Below are positions 1 to 10,688 of a DNA stretch of 64,000 nt, piece after piece (within the stretch, counting starts at the first letter, position 1; every line of letters begins with the position of its first letter). Source of the DNA: Symbiodinium sp. CCMP2592 (taxonomy: Eukaryota; Sar; Dinophyceae; Suessiales; Symbiodiniaceae); NCBI GenBank assembly GCA_905221615.1, contig CAJNDT010000513.1, forward strand, positions 62,001 through 126,000, in the 5' to 3' direction. A program made the translations under genes and the position numbers. The notes under the pieces were generated by a model. That model worked only from the letters and a program-made list of their open reading frames with translations, was not told the origin of the DNA and ran no database searches.

Positions 1-3000
1 CCTTGCCTGCGTAGCGCATCCTGTTCTCCTCCATCTCCCCTTTTGTAGGCAGCCGCGATCTCACGTCTCGCAGGGCTTTGCTCTCGCCCTTGTAACTTGC
101 CGTCGCTGAGCCTCTCGATTCAAACGTCATGACCTGACACGGGTGACTACCCACAAAGCGTAGCTACCTGTACAACAAAATCTAGTACAGCAATTTCAAA
201 CAGGGCTAGAAGGCTAGAACACTAACTAATAATAATTATATCCATAAAACTAATATAATACAACTTATAACATATAACTGGACCCAGACTACCGACTATA
301 TTGTCTCATCTATCTACTACTTGGAAGGGCAGGGGACATGGTAAGTAGGTTTATAAGTAGAGTTATAAGTACCCTAAATGGAGTTACAGTTATAACCCTA
401 CTTATAACCTACTTACTAAGTCCCCTGCCCTTCCAAGTACTTCTTATTTTCTATATTAACATTAGTTATAGTTATAGTTATAGTCTATAGTTAAATTTGC
501 AATACGAAACCGAAACCTGAATAGGCTACGGCTAGGCTGTGCTGTATTCAGCACGAACAAGACTGTCGGCCTTCTCATGTCCGATGGACAGCTTGCTTCC
601 CAGGCGGGCACGTTTCCTGCCGTCTTTCACAGCCACTAACAGCTCGCTGCCGTTCTCGAGAATGATGCCCCGCAACTCCTGCCAGCATGTATGCCCACAC
701 GCACGTCACAAGCACAAAGCAAAAAGTCACACATATCACATATCACATATCATACCATATGTCCCATGTCACATGTCATTGAGTCATGAAATGTCATCAT
801 GAAACATCTAACATGTCACATGTCATATCTGATTCAGTCTGATCACTGATGATTCGATGATTCACTGATTACTGATGATTCGATGATGATTCACTGATCC
901 CCGTCCACACATACTGTCACATACATACCCAAACATCACTTCACAAACTTCACTTACTGTGCGACGCACATCACATCACAAATAGTAAGACAGGCAGCAG
1001 GCACAACACACACACACACACAAACTCTCACTCCCACCAAGTCACCAAGGTCACACCTCAATGAAGGCAACATCGATCAGAGAAGCCGACGACTAGGTTA
1101 GCCTACAAACACACACAGTCACAGACTCTCACCCTCACCAAGGTCACACCTCACACCTCAACGAAGGCAACATCGATCAGAGAAGCCGACGACTAGCCTA
1201 GCCTACCAGCCTATCAAGCATCGACTCGCACCATCAATCGGACTGCTGCTTGCCGCATGCCGCCCATCACTGCGATTCTTGCACAGGAACTTGCACGTAC
1301 ATCCGAGCTTTGTCGTCATGGTCCTCCTCAATGAATGCAATTTTCTGCCTCTCCGTCTGGAAGGTGTTGGGGTCGACCTTGTTAAGGGTCAAGTATTCAT
1401 CCAAGCTGTAGCAGTCGGCCTCTTCGTAGAAATCGGCATAGTCCGAGTTCTTCTTGAAGACAGTAATGTCCAACTTCTCATGCACATGTCGCCCTGGCAA
1501 ACTCGCTGAGGAACGCTTCTCCTTGAACTTCGCGTCAGCTGCCTGCGGCGAGAAAACAGCCACAGCAGCAGCATGTACTGTACTTAGTACTTCTAGTATT
1601 GCTTGAAGTACTGTGTAGTGTACTCGTACAACGAGATACCCTGACCTTGCTGGAACCCCGCAAGGAAAGCAGCGCCGCCAGGCCCAGGTCGAAGTTCTTG
1701 ACCCGGACGACCTGGCAAAAATGTGTGTCATATGAGGTGCTAGCTTGACATATGATTTGTGAACCATGAATCATGATCATGTAGAGACTCATAGAGACTG
1801 ATTAAAATGATTCATAATTCGTAATTCATGATTCATGATAATGATGATACAGTGATGCAGTCGATACAGTTGTTTACTATGGAATACTCAGAACAAAGCT
1901 AAGTACTAAGGAGGATAACTGGATAACTAGGATAACTTACTTCAACTTACTTCCAACTAGTAACTGCCGTGAAGTTGCAACTCACGGCTCGCACATGCCA
2001 GCTGTCAATATCCGAATCAACAACTGTCAACCCGCGCGCGCACACACACACACACGCACACACACTGACATGAAGAGGGACACAGAGTCACACATGTCAG
2101 GCGGCATGTCAGCTCACTTTCTTGCACAGACCACAAGAATCCGCGCCTGGCCTTGCATGGCCCGCACTCGTGTCCCTCGGGGATGTCTCGCCTGCCTGTC
2201 TCCTGGCACATTGTGGCTCGCGATGTGTTTGCTCGATTGTATCAATTGTATCATGATATGTTTAGTGACCAGCGATCAGTGACGAGGAGTGATGAGTCAT
2301 GAGTCATGAGTCATGAGAGTGATCGGCGAACAATGATGACAATGATAATGGTTTTAACGATGTGAAATGGTCTGAGATCAGTGATCAGTGATAGTGACAA
2401 TGATTAATAATTGGCAATAGTTGGTGATTAGTAGTGGTTCGTCGATAGTGGGGATACATGTGATAGTGACTCGGTGGTCGTGATCGCGAGTGATACAAGT
2501 GGTGACACTGACAGACAGTGACAGTAGTAGTGACTCAGTAGTCAGTAGACTCAGTAGTGACATGTACAGTAGTGTGACGATCATTCGGGCATATTATGAG
2601 AATGATGCCCATGTTGACTTCCCAGAGACTCCAATATCCCTTAATTAAGGAATATTCCTAATATTCCTTTAAATCATATTAGGGATCCTACTATAATTTA
2701 AGTATATTCCTTAATTAAGGGGTATTGGAGTCTCTGGGTTATGCATGGCCCAAGATGGCAACGATTGGCACAATTCGACACAATGGTTCAATGCTGAACG
2801 ATGCATTGGCAATGGTTCAATGCTGAACGATTCGTGACTTGATCTGATCTAAAATCTAAATTAAAATCTACCTCAAGGCTTAAGTTTACTTAAGGGTTTC
2901 GGGACCAGCGGGCGGGAACTACTGACTTCAGTGAACCGAAGCGACTGAAGACCGTGACTGAAGTTTTACACTCGTGGAGTCTGGGCCGGGGCTGGGACCT

Positions 3001-3274
3001 TGATTCTGAGCAATTAGGAGGAGCGAGCTAGTATAGTCTACCAACTGCTGAACTTTCACAAAGGCCCCCAAACGCGAGCCTTGCAGATGGCTCGCTTCGC
3101 CCAGGCAAGAGTGATGTTGGCGTCGGAGTACAAATCCAAACAGCCGGGTGTTTGACCACAGCTCTTACAGACAAGTGTCCAAGGAGTTGAGGGTGCCGGG
3201 CGTGGGGGATTTTCCACCGCGGCCAGGGCCGTCTCGACGGCACCTGACGATTCTTTTCCACTCATATCTTCCTC
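1..3274 (-). CDS. Multi-exon gene of unknown function with zinc-ribbon-like cysteines (partial)
   Basis: I do not recognise the product. Six coding-like exons read 3274-3085, 2195-2128, 1711-1646, 1542-1291, 678-559 and 133-1, and the frame stays open across every join. Donors are GC for the first intron and GT for the others; all acceptors are AG. The first two exons give paired cysteines (VCKSCGQ, then HECGPCKARR) resembling a zinc ribbon. The fourth exon is acidic and Tyr/Asp-rich (YADFYEEADCYSLDEY). The last visible exon is charged and runs off the left edge. An alternative donor at 1285 would add two residues to exon 4. The 5' end is not identified: the gene could begin near 3.3 kb or continue from exons above 8 kb across the large palindrome. 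Exon calls rest on open frame, residue composition and splice phase only. Confidence 0.5.
318..439. mobile_element. Fold-back MITE-like element, family D (copy 1)
   Basis: A 122 bp near-perfect inverted repeat with ends TACTTGGAAGGGCAGGGGAC and its complement. The interior repeats TTATAAGTAG-like motifs. It lies inside the 134-558 intron of the minus-strand gene. A second copy is at 35,103-35,226. No coding capacity; non-autonomous mobility is inferred from the dispersed copies. Confidence 0.7.
1712..3084. other. Intronic and repeat sequence apart from exon 2128-2195
   Basis: Outside the 68 bp exon this stretch holds short simple repeats: a CA-rich tract near 2040-2066 and GAGTCATGAGTCAT-type repeats near 2290-2330. 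It also holds one fold-back element. No other convincing coding sequence was seen. Confidence 0.5.
2621..2738. mobile_element. Fold-back MITE-like element, family E (intronic copy)
   Basis: A 118 bp inverted repeat opening CCCAGAGACTCCAATATCCC and closing with its complement. The arms contain CCTTAATTAAGG. It lies in the inferred 2196-3084 intron. Related elements at 30,061-30,118 and 30,946-31,050 share the CCTTAATTAAGG arms but have diverged ends (CCCAGACCTTCC). Confidence 0.65.
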
Positions 3275-3929
3275 CTGCATTATGCCCGGACACGGATCAA
3301 AGTCGAGTGGTCCCGAGCAAAAAAACAAACCACGCAAGTTTGCTGCGCTTCTCTGGCTCAAGCAGCTTGAGCCAGGCAGGTAAGCATCCCACGTACCCCC
3401 TTGCCAATATGGGACGCACAATCACACGAGCTTCACTCAATGACTGACAGTGATCACATCAGGACTGAGCAGGCTGTGTGCCACACACGGCACGGGACAT
3501 GTTACATGCGACTCAGTTGTCTTGGCTGTATTGGGGTCATAGAGTCAAGTCGCATCATGACTAACATAATACAAGGTATGTACTTTCGATATCGGTATAC
3601 GCTATAATACGATACAATACATCATTATATCATTAATTATATTAAACCAGGTAAACTAATAATTACATTTACAGATTACAGATTGGATTCATTCACGAAG
3701 GGCACTGAGGCACTAAGTGTTAGTTATCTAAGTTATCTACGTCTGTCTATACTTATGCAGCCTGCCTGCAATCATACTTTCTATGCAGCAATACTATAAT
3801 GATAATAATAAACCGGATATACATAAAATTCATACAATATAAAAGAGTCAAACTAGCTCTGTGATTTAATTAATTTATGTTTATAGAAGTAAATGATAAG
3901 AGTATATATTAAAATTATATAATTATTTA
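3275..3929. other. No gene seen; AT-rich approach to palindrome
   Basis: Coding-like composition fades above 3,300 and nothing supportable follows. The sequence becomes strongly AT-rich toward 3,900. A short inverted motif, TGGCTCAAGCAGCTTGAGCCA, lies near 3,353-3,373; it is shorter than the fold-back elements elsewhere. Confidence 0.4.
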
Positions 3930-4007
3930 GATGTTCAATTTATAAATATAAGTAGATGTGTGTCTATATATAGAGTAATTATAATACATCTGAGTCAAAT
4001 GAATATA

Positions 4008-4082
4008 TATATATATAATATAATATAATATAATATAATATAATATAATATAACATAATATAATATAATATAATATAATATA
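4008..4082. repeat. (TAATA)n simple repeat
   Basis: A pentanucleotide ATAAT/TAATA tract in the left outer arm. A shorter counterpart lies at about 7,441-7,476 in the right arm. Confidence 0.85.
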
Positions 4083-4545
4083 GTTCTGTTTAGACTGTAC
4101 TAAGTACTAAGAGAACACAAATAATGTGTAGCAGTATCAATATCGATGAATTGAAATAAATTATATTAACTATGTTATATTATACAATATTATATTATTA
4201 CAAAATATACAGTATACAGTATACAGTATACACTTACTGTGTTTTTAATACTGCGTTGATAGTATATACTACTATGGACTATGAGTCTATGACTATGAGT
4301 CTATGATACTATGGTTATGTTTCTGACGATGAATTATATTAATATAATTTAATATATTACGTGCGTCAGCTCGCTGACACCTGTCACATGCAAATACATG
4401 CCAACACATTAAACCCTGTCCTAAACCAGAACCTGGACCTCAACCCGAACCTTTTTTTCTCCAGAGAAGTCAGTCCAGATTTTGTCACCCACCCACAGAC
4501 GTACGGGTAGGGCATGGTATGGGTATTGGCATCATTGGCATCAGA

Positions 4546-4557
4546 AAGTGGCTGGCT

Positions 4558-4600
<43 letters not shown>

Positions 4601-4702
4601 GTGGCTGGCTGGCTGGCTGGGTTGGCTGGCTGGCTGGCTGACTGGCTGGCTGGCTGTTGGCTGGCTGGCTGGGCTGCTGGCTGGCTGGCTGGCTGGCTGG
4701 CT

Positions 4703-4738
<36 letters not shown>

Positions 4739-4843
4739 CCAGCTGGCTGGGTTGGCTGGCTGGCTGGCTCCGGCTGGCTGGCTGGCTGGCTGGCTGGTGG
4801 CTGGCTGGCTGGCTGGCTGGGCTGGCTGGCTGGCTGGCTGGCT

Positions 4844-4874
<31 letters not shown>

Positions 4875-4978
4875 GCTGGCTGGCTGGCTGGCTGGCTGGC
4901 TGGGCTGGCTGGCTGGCTGGCTGGCTGCTGGCTGCTGGCTGCTGGATGGTTGGCTGGCTGGCTGGCTGGCTGGCTGGG
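4546..4978. repeat. (GGCT)n tract, left arm
   Basis: About 430 bp of nearly pure GGCT tetranucleotide with occasional one-base insertions (GGGCT, GCTGCT). It is followed by a G-rich tail (about 4,979-5,025) and GGGTTGGCCCCCATTGACA. Four-base periodicity keeps several reading frames open, which explains the overlapping long low-complexity frames. Confidence 0.95.
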
Positions 4979-5120
4979 AAGTGGGGAGGGGAGGGGGGGG
5001 GAGGAGGGGGTTGGGGGGTGGCTGGGCAACAGTTCGGAACGGTTCGGAATGGTTCGGGAGGGTTCGGGAGCGAACTCTTGGGGGTGCAGAGCAGGGGGTT
5101 GGCCCCCATTGACATTGGCT

Positions 5121-5811
5121 TGACCACTAAGCTTGGGAATGCCCACTAAGCTCGGGATGGCAGCTCCCGAACCGTTCCGAACCGTTCCGAACCGTTCCGA
5201 ACCGTTCCTGAGGTTGGCCCCTGTTGGCCGTATTGGCCTGACCACTAAGCTTGGGAATGCTTATGATGGCAGCTCCCGAACCGTTCCGAACCGTTCCGAA
5301 CCGTTCCGAACCGTTCCGAACCGTTCCGAACCGTTCCGAACCGTTCTTGAGGTCGGGCCCTACTGGCCTGACCACTAAGCTTGGGAATGCTTATGATGGC
5401 AGCTCCCGAACCGTTCCGAACCGTTCCGAACCGTTCCGAACCGTTCCGAACCGTTCCGAACTTTTCTTGAGGTTGGGCCCTATTGCCCTGACCACTAAGC
5501 TTGGGAATGCTTGTGATGGCAGGTCCCGAACCATTCCGAACCGTTCCGAACCGTTCCGAACCGTTCCGAACCGTTCCGAACCGTTCCGAACCGTTCTTGA
5601 GGTTGGGCCCTATTGGCCTGACCACTAAGCTTGGGAATGCTTATGATGGCAGCTCCCGAACCGTTCCGAACCGTTCCGAACCGTTCCGAACCGTTCCTGA
5701 GGATGGCCCCTGTTGGCCGTATTGGCCTGACCACTAAGCTTGGGAATGCTTATGATGGCAGCTCCCGAACCGTTCCGAACCGTTCCGAACCGTTCCGAAC
5801 CGTTCCTGAGG
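5121..5811. repeat. Higher-order array of GTTCCGAACC decamers, forward
   Basis: About six units of 115-130 bp. Each starts ACCACTAAGCTTGGGAATGC, continues with a GATGGCAGCTCCCGAA spacer, then 4-8 copies of the decamer CCGTTCCGAA, then a spacer ending GTATTGGCCTG or close variants. Unit starts lie near 5,121, 5,239, 5,370, 5,488, 5,608 and 5,727. Unit length varies mainly through decamer copy number. Confidence 0.9.
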
Positions 5812-5833
5812 TTGGATCTATAGTCGGCCTAGA

Positions 5834-6465
5834 TGGAACGGTTCGGAACGGTTCGGAACGGTTCGGAACGGTTCGGGAGCTGCCATCATAAGCATTCCCA
5901 AGCTTAGTGGTCAGGCCCGGCCAGGCCAATACGGCCAACAGGGGCCAACCTCAGGAACGGTTCGGAACGGTTCGGAACGGTTCGGAACGGTTCGGGAGCT
6001 GCCATCACAAGCATTCCCAAGCTTAGTGGTCAGGGCAATAGGGCCCAACCTCAAGAACAGTTCGGAACGGTTCGGAACGGTTCGGAACGGTTCGGAACGG
6101 TTCGGGAGCTGCCATCATAAGCATTCCCAAGCTTAGTGGTCAGGCCAACACGGCCAACAGGGGCCAACCTCAGGAACGGTTCGGAACGGTTCGGAACGGT
6201 TCGGAACGGTTCGGAACGGTTCGGGAGCTGCCATCATAAGCATTCCCAAGCTTAGTGGTCAGGCCAGTAGGGCCCGACCTCAAGAACGGTTCGGAACGGT
6301 TCGGAACGGTTCGGAACGGTTCGGAACGGTTCGGGAGCTGCCATCATAAGCATTCCCAAGCTTAGTGGTCAGGCCAATACGGCCAACAGGGGCCAACCTC
6401 AGGAACTGTTCGGAACGGTTCGGAACGGTTCGGAACGGTTCGGAACGGTTCGGGAGCTGCCATAC
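5834..6465. repeat. Higher-order array of GTTCCGAACC decamers, inverted
   Basis: The reverse-complement array: TTCGGAACGG repeats, then GGGAGCTGCCATCATAAGC, then ATTCCCAAGCTTAGTGGTC. About five to six units face the forward array across a short unique spacer (about 5,812-5,833). Confidence 0.9.
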
Positions 6466-6479
6466 TAGCCAACTGGCCT

Positions 6480-6506
6480 AGCTGGCTGGCTGGCTGGCTG
6501 GCTGGG

Positions 6507-6560
<54 letters not shown>

Positions 6561-6844
6561 CTGGCTGGCTGGCTGGCTGGCTGCTGGCTGGCTGGCTGGC
6601 TGGCTGGCTGGCGGCCGGTTGGCCGGCTGGCCGGCTGGCCGGCTGGCCGGCTGGCCGGCTGGCCTGGCTGGCTGGCTGGCTGGCTGGCTGGCGTGGCTGG
6701 CTGGCTGGCTGGCTGGCTTGGCTGGCTGGCTGGCTGGCTGGGTGGGCTGGCTGGCTGGCTGGCTGGCTGGCTGGGCTGGCTGGCTGGCTGGCTGGCTGCT
6801 GGCTGGCTGCTGGCTGCTGGCTGCTGGCTGGCTGGCTGGATGGT

Positions 6845-6877
<33 letters not shown>

Positions 6878-6886
6878 TGGCTGGGA
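6480..6886. repeat. (GGCT)n tract, right arm
   Basis: A second (GGCT)n tract of about 400 bp followed by the same G-rich tail and GGGTTGGCCCCCATTGACA. It reads in the same orientation as the left-arm tract. Eight inverted AGCC units (about 6,956-6,990) then join it to the inverted flank. Confidence 0.95.
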
Positions 6887-6953
6887 AGTGGGGAGGGGAG
6901 GGGGTTGGGGGTGGCACACGGTTGGCAGAGCAGGGGGTTGGCCCCCATTGACA

Positions 6954-6991
<38 letters not shown>

Positions 6992-7565
6992 CTTTGTGAT
7001 GCCAATGATGCCAATACCCATACCATGCCCTACCCGTACGTCTGTGGGTGGGTGACAAAATCTGGACTGACTTCTCTGGAGAAAAAAAGGTTCGGGTTGA
7101 GGTCCAGGTTCTGGTTTAGGAGTGTTGGCATGTTTGCATGTGACAGGTGGCAGCGAGCTGACGTACGTAATATATTAATATAATTCATCGTCAGAAACTT
7201 AACCATAGTATCATAGTCTCATAGACTCATAGACTCACAGTAGTATATACTATCAACGCAGTATTGAAAAACACAGTAAGTGTATACTGTATAATGTATA
7301 ATGTATATTTTGTAATAATATAATATTATATAATATAACATAATTAATTTAATGTATTTTAATTTATCGATATTGATATTGCTACACATTATTTGTGTTC
7401 TCTTAGTACTTAGTACTAAGTACAGTCTAAACAGAACTATATTATTATATTATATTATATTATATTGTATTATATTCATTTGACTCAGATGTATTATAAT
7501 TACTCTATATATAGACACACATCTACTGATCACCTACTTATATAAATTGAGCATCTAAATAATAT

Positions 7566-8161
7566 CATATAATTCATATAATATAATCATATAATTTAGT
7601 AGTGTAAATTATAAATATTATATAATGTACATACAAACAATACAGACGTAAATCATATATTCAAAATAAAATAACTAACTAATTTAGTTACTTAATATGT
7701 TTTATATTTAAATTAAATGAATTATAATAAACTCCTGACTCTGACGTTGATTCTGACTATGACTGCTACGTCGCCTCATATGGTAACTGTACTGATACCC
7801 GGACCGCAGGGGAGTGGTACAATAGGGCTTTGACAGGTTTCCTTTGGTTTGGGAAACCCGAGATATGAGGTCAGTGAGAGCTAGTAGTCGCAGAACTTGG
7901 GAAATGAAACTTGTGAATACAGCCAAGACAACTGTGAATACACTAGAGACTAGAGTCAGCAGAGCAGGCTGTTTGCTAGTTTGAATGTTGTACATTACAT
8001 TACAATGACTCATGGCCTCATGGACCATGGCAATATCGACGAGTACCGAAATAGCTTGCGCAGGTGATGTGCATTCGATGCTGAGTAAACATGCACAACA
8101 CTCACATCCCGAAACTGTCCGCTGACTGTCGAGTCTAGCCTAGCCTAGCCTAGCCTATAGC
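7566..8161. other. No gene seen; AT-rich then mixed sequence
   Basis: AT-rich to about 7,720, then mixed composition. Open frames here lack a convincing coding signal. A (TAGCC)n run lies at about 8,136-8,170. Confidence 0.4.
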
Positions 8162-8428
8162 CTAGCCTAGCTGTGTGCGTCCAAGTGCAAGGGAAGAGGA
8201 TCCCCTTCGGACACATCCGCACCATAAAGTTGCGCGGCATCCTGCACGGAATTTGCTGACCGACAGAATGCGAGTTTGAGTAGGTGACATGCACAGAATG
8301 CCAAGCTTCATGCATCCGACCTGCTGATTGACCTCCCAGTCGTGACTGCTCCCGTCCACATAATCGAAAAGGTCTGTGACTTTGGAGTCACCCAAAGCCG
8401 TCCGGAACTTCTCAAGAATCATGCTCAC
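8162..8428 (-). CDS. Coding-like exon downstream of the methyltransferase-like exons
   Basis: From a plausible AG acceptor before 8428, the frame reads VSMILEKFRTALGDSKVTD and continues to a stop at 8,162. A true donor may lie before that stop. Residue use is protein-like for at least 50 codons. A second coding-like stretch at about 8,580-8,466 (ending KGKGVLHALQ) lies just upstream, but I could not join it in phase. Probably part of the same gene as the exons at 8,771-9,525; function not recognised. Confidence 0.35.
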   Translation of the reverse strand: MSMILEKFRTALGDSKVTDLFDYVDGSSHDWEVNQQVGCMKLGILCMSPTQTRILSVSKFRAGCRATLWCGCVRRGSSSLALGRTQLG

Positions 8429-8770
8429 CTGCTCCTTAACTTATGTAGCCTGCAATGCATGCAGCACACCCTTGCCCTTGACAGACCTGAACAATGACAA
8501 TGACTCAAACTCCGGGTGACTCAGACTCTCAATGACCGCCGAAGCAGCATCAAACGAGAGCACCCCTTGCACAACACATATTGGTCACTGATCACTGATT
8601 CACTGATCACTGATAGCTTGATAACTCATCATCACCGAGTTCTGATAACTTATGATAGCTCTGACAAGTGATAAACTCACACACTGAGTCTCATGGTCAG
8701 GCACATTGTCAGTCGTCATGTGATAACGATACAATGATCAATGATAATGGCAAGTCTTGAGGCAAGTCAC

Positions 8771-9525
8771 GTGAGCCAGCGGGGCCCGTTCAAGGAGGTC
8801 GTCACGAATCATCAAGATGTAGATGCGGCGTCTCAATTGCGGGAGGCCGTAGTCGCTGGACCTAGCGGTTCCACAGGGACGTGACATACTCTATATCAAT
8901 ATCTCTGTGTTTCCAGATATTAGTTGTTACTTTCCTCTCAGGCCGCGCACTGCTTGCCAAGTCCAACAGCACATCAGGGAATCCGAATCTGCATAGCTGC
9001 GCTGCATATCACAAAGCCACAAAACCCACAGACACAGACTGTGAATGTGACTTGACTTGACATGACTATTTTTCTGGACTGAAACACTGAGACCGAAACT
9101 ATGACTATGACTCGACTCTAACTCACGGAGACCTTTACTTTGAATATGACACAGGACTGGACCAGGACCATGACTATGGACTATGACTATGACCTATGAC
9201 TATGACTATGACTCAATGACTCTATGACTAATGACTCTGACTATCTCTATGTCAATGTCTATGAGTCTATGATGATACTATGATCATATCATGACTCATG
9301 ACTCATGACTCATGACTCAATTATGATACGACTGTCTAGAAACAACTGTGGAGACTTGGTGCTACTGCGTTTATACCGGTGTGCAACCCACATGTCGGAA
9401 CTGCTGGCAAGGCACTTCAAACAATGAACCTTGACCTGATACCCTCCGATTCGGTCCAGACCCAAAATCTCCTCCAGCCCGTTCTCGTGCACGAGGGTTC
9501 CGCGGAGCATGTAGTCCAAAGGGGT
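8771..9525 (-). CDS. C5-cytosine DNA methyltransferase-like gene fragment (two exons)
   Basis: Exon 9525-9377 contains LVHENGLEEI, which resembles the motif VI ENV region of C5-cytosine methyltransferases, followed by GGYQVKVHCLKC, like the segment after ENV. A GT donor at 9,376 and AG acceptor before 8,861 join it in phase to exon 8861-8771, which reads SSDYGLPQLRRRIYILMIRD, a good match to motif VIII (GVPQxRRR). The family transfers a methyl group from S-adenosylmethionine to cytosine C5. I did not find motif I or the catalytic Pro-Cys of motif IV; candidate upstream exons at 9.57-9.8 and 10.3-10.44 kb do not clearly carry them. The ENV position reads ENG. This could be a functional gene with unrecognised exons or a decayed one. 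Confidence 0.5.
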
Positions 9526-10688
9526 CTGCAGCAGGTGGGTGGGAAGCAAATCAACCGAATCAAGCTACGAGCAATTGCAGCAGCTGTCACAAGGCAAGTG
9601 CGATCGGGGCGATCGGTGTTTGGCTATATTTTCGCCACTCTCAGTATCCAATGCTGCCCATGCTCCTGTGGCAAACAGGACGCTCCACACTCTGAGCTCT
9701 AGGCTCTGAGAGACTTGCAACGTCCTAATTACATGCAGTGCTGCAACTCTGAGCGCGCCTACAAAGGGGTCTAGACGGTCTAGGCGGTCTAGGGTGATAG
9801 TAGGGCCCTGCATAAAGAGCTTAGCAGCGCGTTTAGTATCAGTAAAGCAGAGTTTGGTCGGTTTGGGATTAAGCTTTTTTTCCTGGGGTCGTTTTAAAAT
9901 GTGACTCAACCGTTGGGTTTATGAATTTATGACTCATGACTCATGACTGCGTACCCAGACATCAACTGAGGCGGAACTCGGCAGAACAATGACTCCATGA
10001 TCCCACGACGACTGTGACTATGACTATTGCCAATTGCCTATTGCTGTTACTTTCATCATCACTACTATCTTAATTACTATTACTACTGATTACTACTATT
10101 AATCTATTAACTAATTAACTATAATAGACTATTACCTATTGCGCAAATCAAGTCTGCAAACTGTTACTACTACTGTACTGACTACTGTATTGTATTACTA
10201 CTGGACTGTAACACTGTAGGATTGTAACTACTGTACTACGAGACTAGCAATTTTACGACTGATTGTTGCCATTATCTATCACTGTTACTGTTACTATAAC
10301 CCGGACGTGTTGCTGCAGTAGACACGAAGTGACCCCTTTGCAAACGGCTCAGCAGGTCCTGCTTCTGTGCTCGCGCACAAAGGAAACTGCCGGGGTACAC
10401 TGACCCACCCGGCCCAGCCGCACGATGCAAATGAAGTCTGAAGACCAGAGACCAGACCAGACTGGACTAGAGTACTAGACTAGAGCTGAAACTCAGAAGA
10501 TTACTTGATTGTCATTAGAATTGCATCCTGAATCATGAATCATACACAGAAAATATGCAGCAGGCACGTCGTATACACAAAGAATACAAAATTAGTCTCC
10601 ATAGCTATACTAACTAGTCCATGAAAGATTGTGTTACTACTACAGATTGTCTCACAAGCAACACTGTAGATTGTAACACCGTGCCTGT
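9526..10688 (-). other. Possible further exons and intron-like simple repeats
   Basis: Two minus-strand stretches are coding-like but unassigned: about 9,800-9,565 (includes LELRVWSVLFATGAWAALD) and about 10,440-10,315 (includes GPAEPFAKGSLRVYCSN in one frame). The rest holds short ACTATTACTACTG-type repeats with no gene signal. Confidence 0.3.

Larger units (their letters stand above)
3930..7565. repeat. Giant imperfect palindrome (about 3.6 kb)
   Basis: The outer flanks are inverted copies. GAGTCAAATG near 3,992 answers CATTTGACTC near 7,477. GTCAGCTCGCTGAC at 4,365 answers the GAGCTGAC end at 7,162, with CATGCAAATACATGCC matched by GGCATGTTTGCATG. Within lie AT-rich tracts, (GGCT)n tracts and two opposed arrays of a GTTCCGAACC-type decamer meeting near 5,812-5,834. 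Arms are about 1.8 kb but differ in unit number and small indels. The (GGCT)n cassette has the same orientation in both arms, so one copy is inverted relative to a perfect palindrome. Long Trp/Leu/Gly/Ala or Ser/Gln/Pro frames here are products of the tetranucleotide repeat, not genes. Confidence 0.9.

Noticed and set aside
3345..3375. GGCTCAAG as a dinoflagellate spliced-leader relic
   Set aside because: Only the last eight bases match; the upstream leader bases do not.
4384..7183. Long Trp/Leu/Gly/Ala and Ser/Gln/Pro frames on both strands
   Set aside because: They are translations of the GGCT tetranucleotide in several frames and of the decamer array; multiple overlapping frames are open at once.
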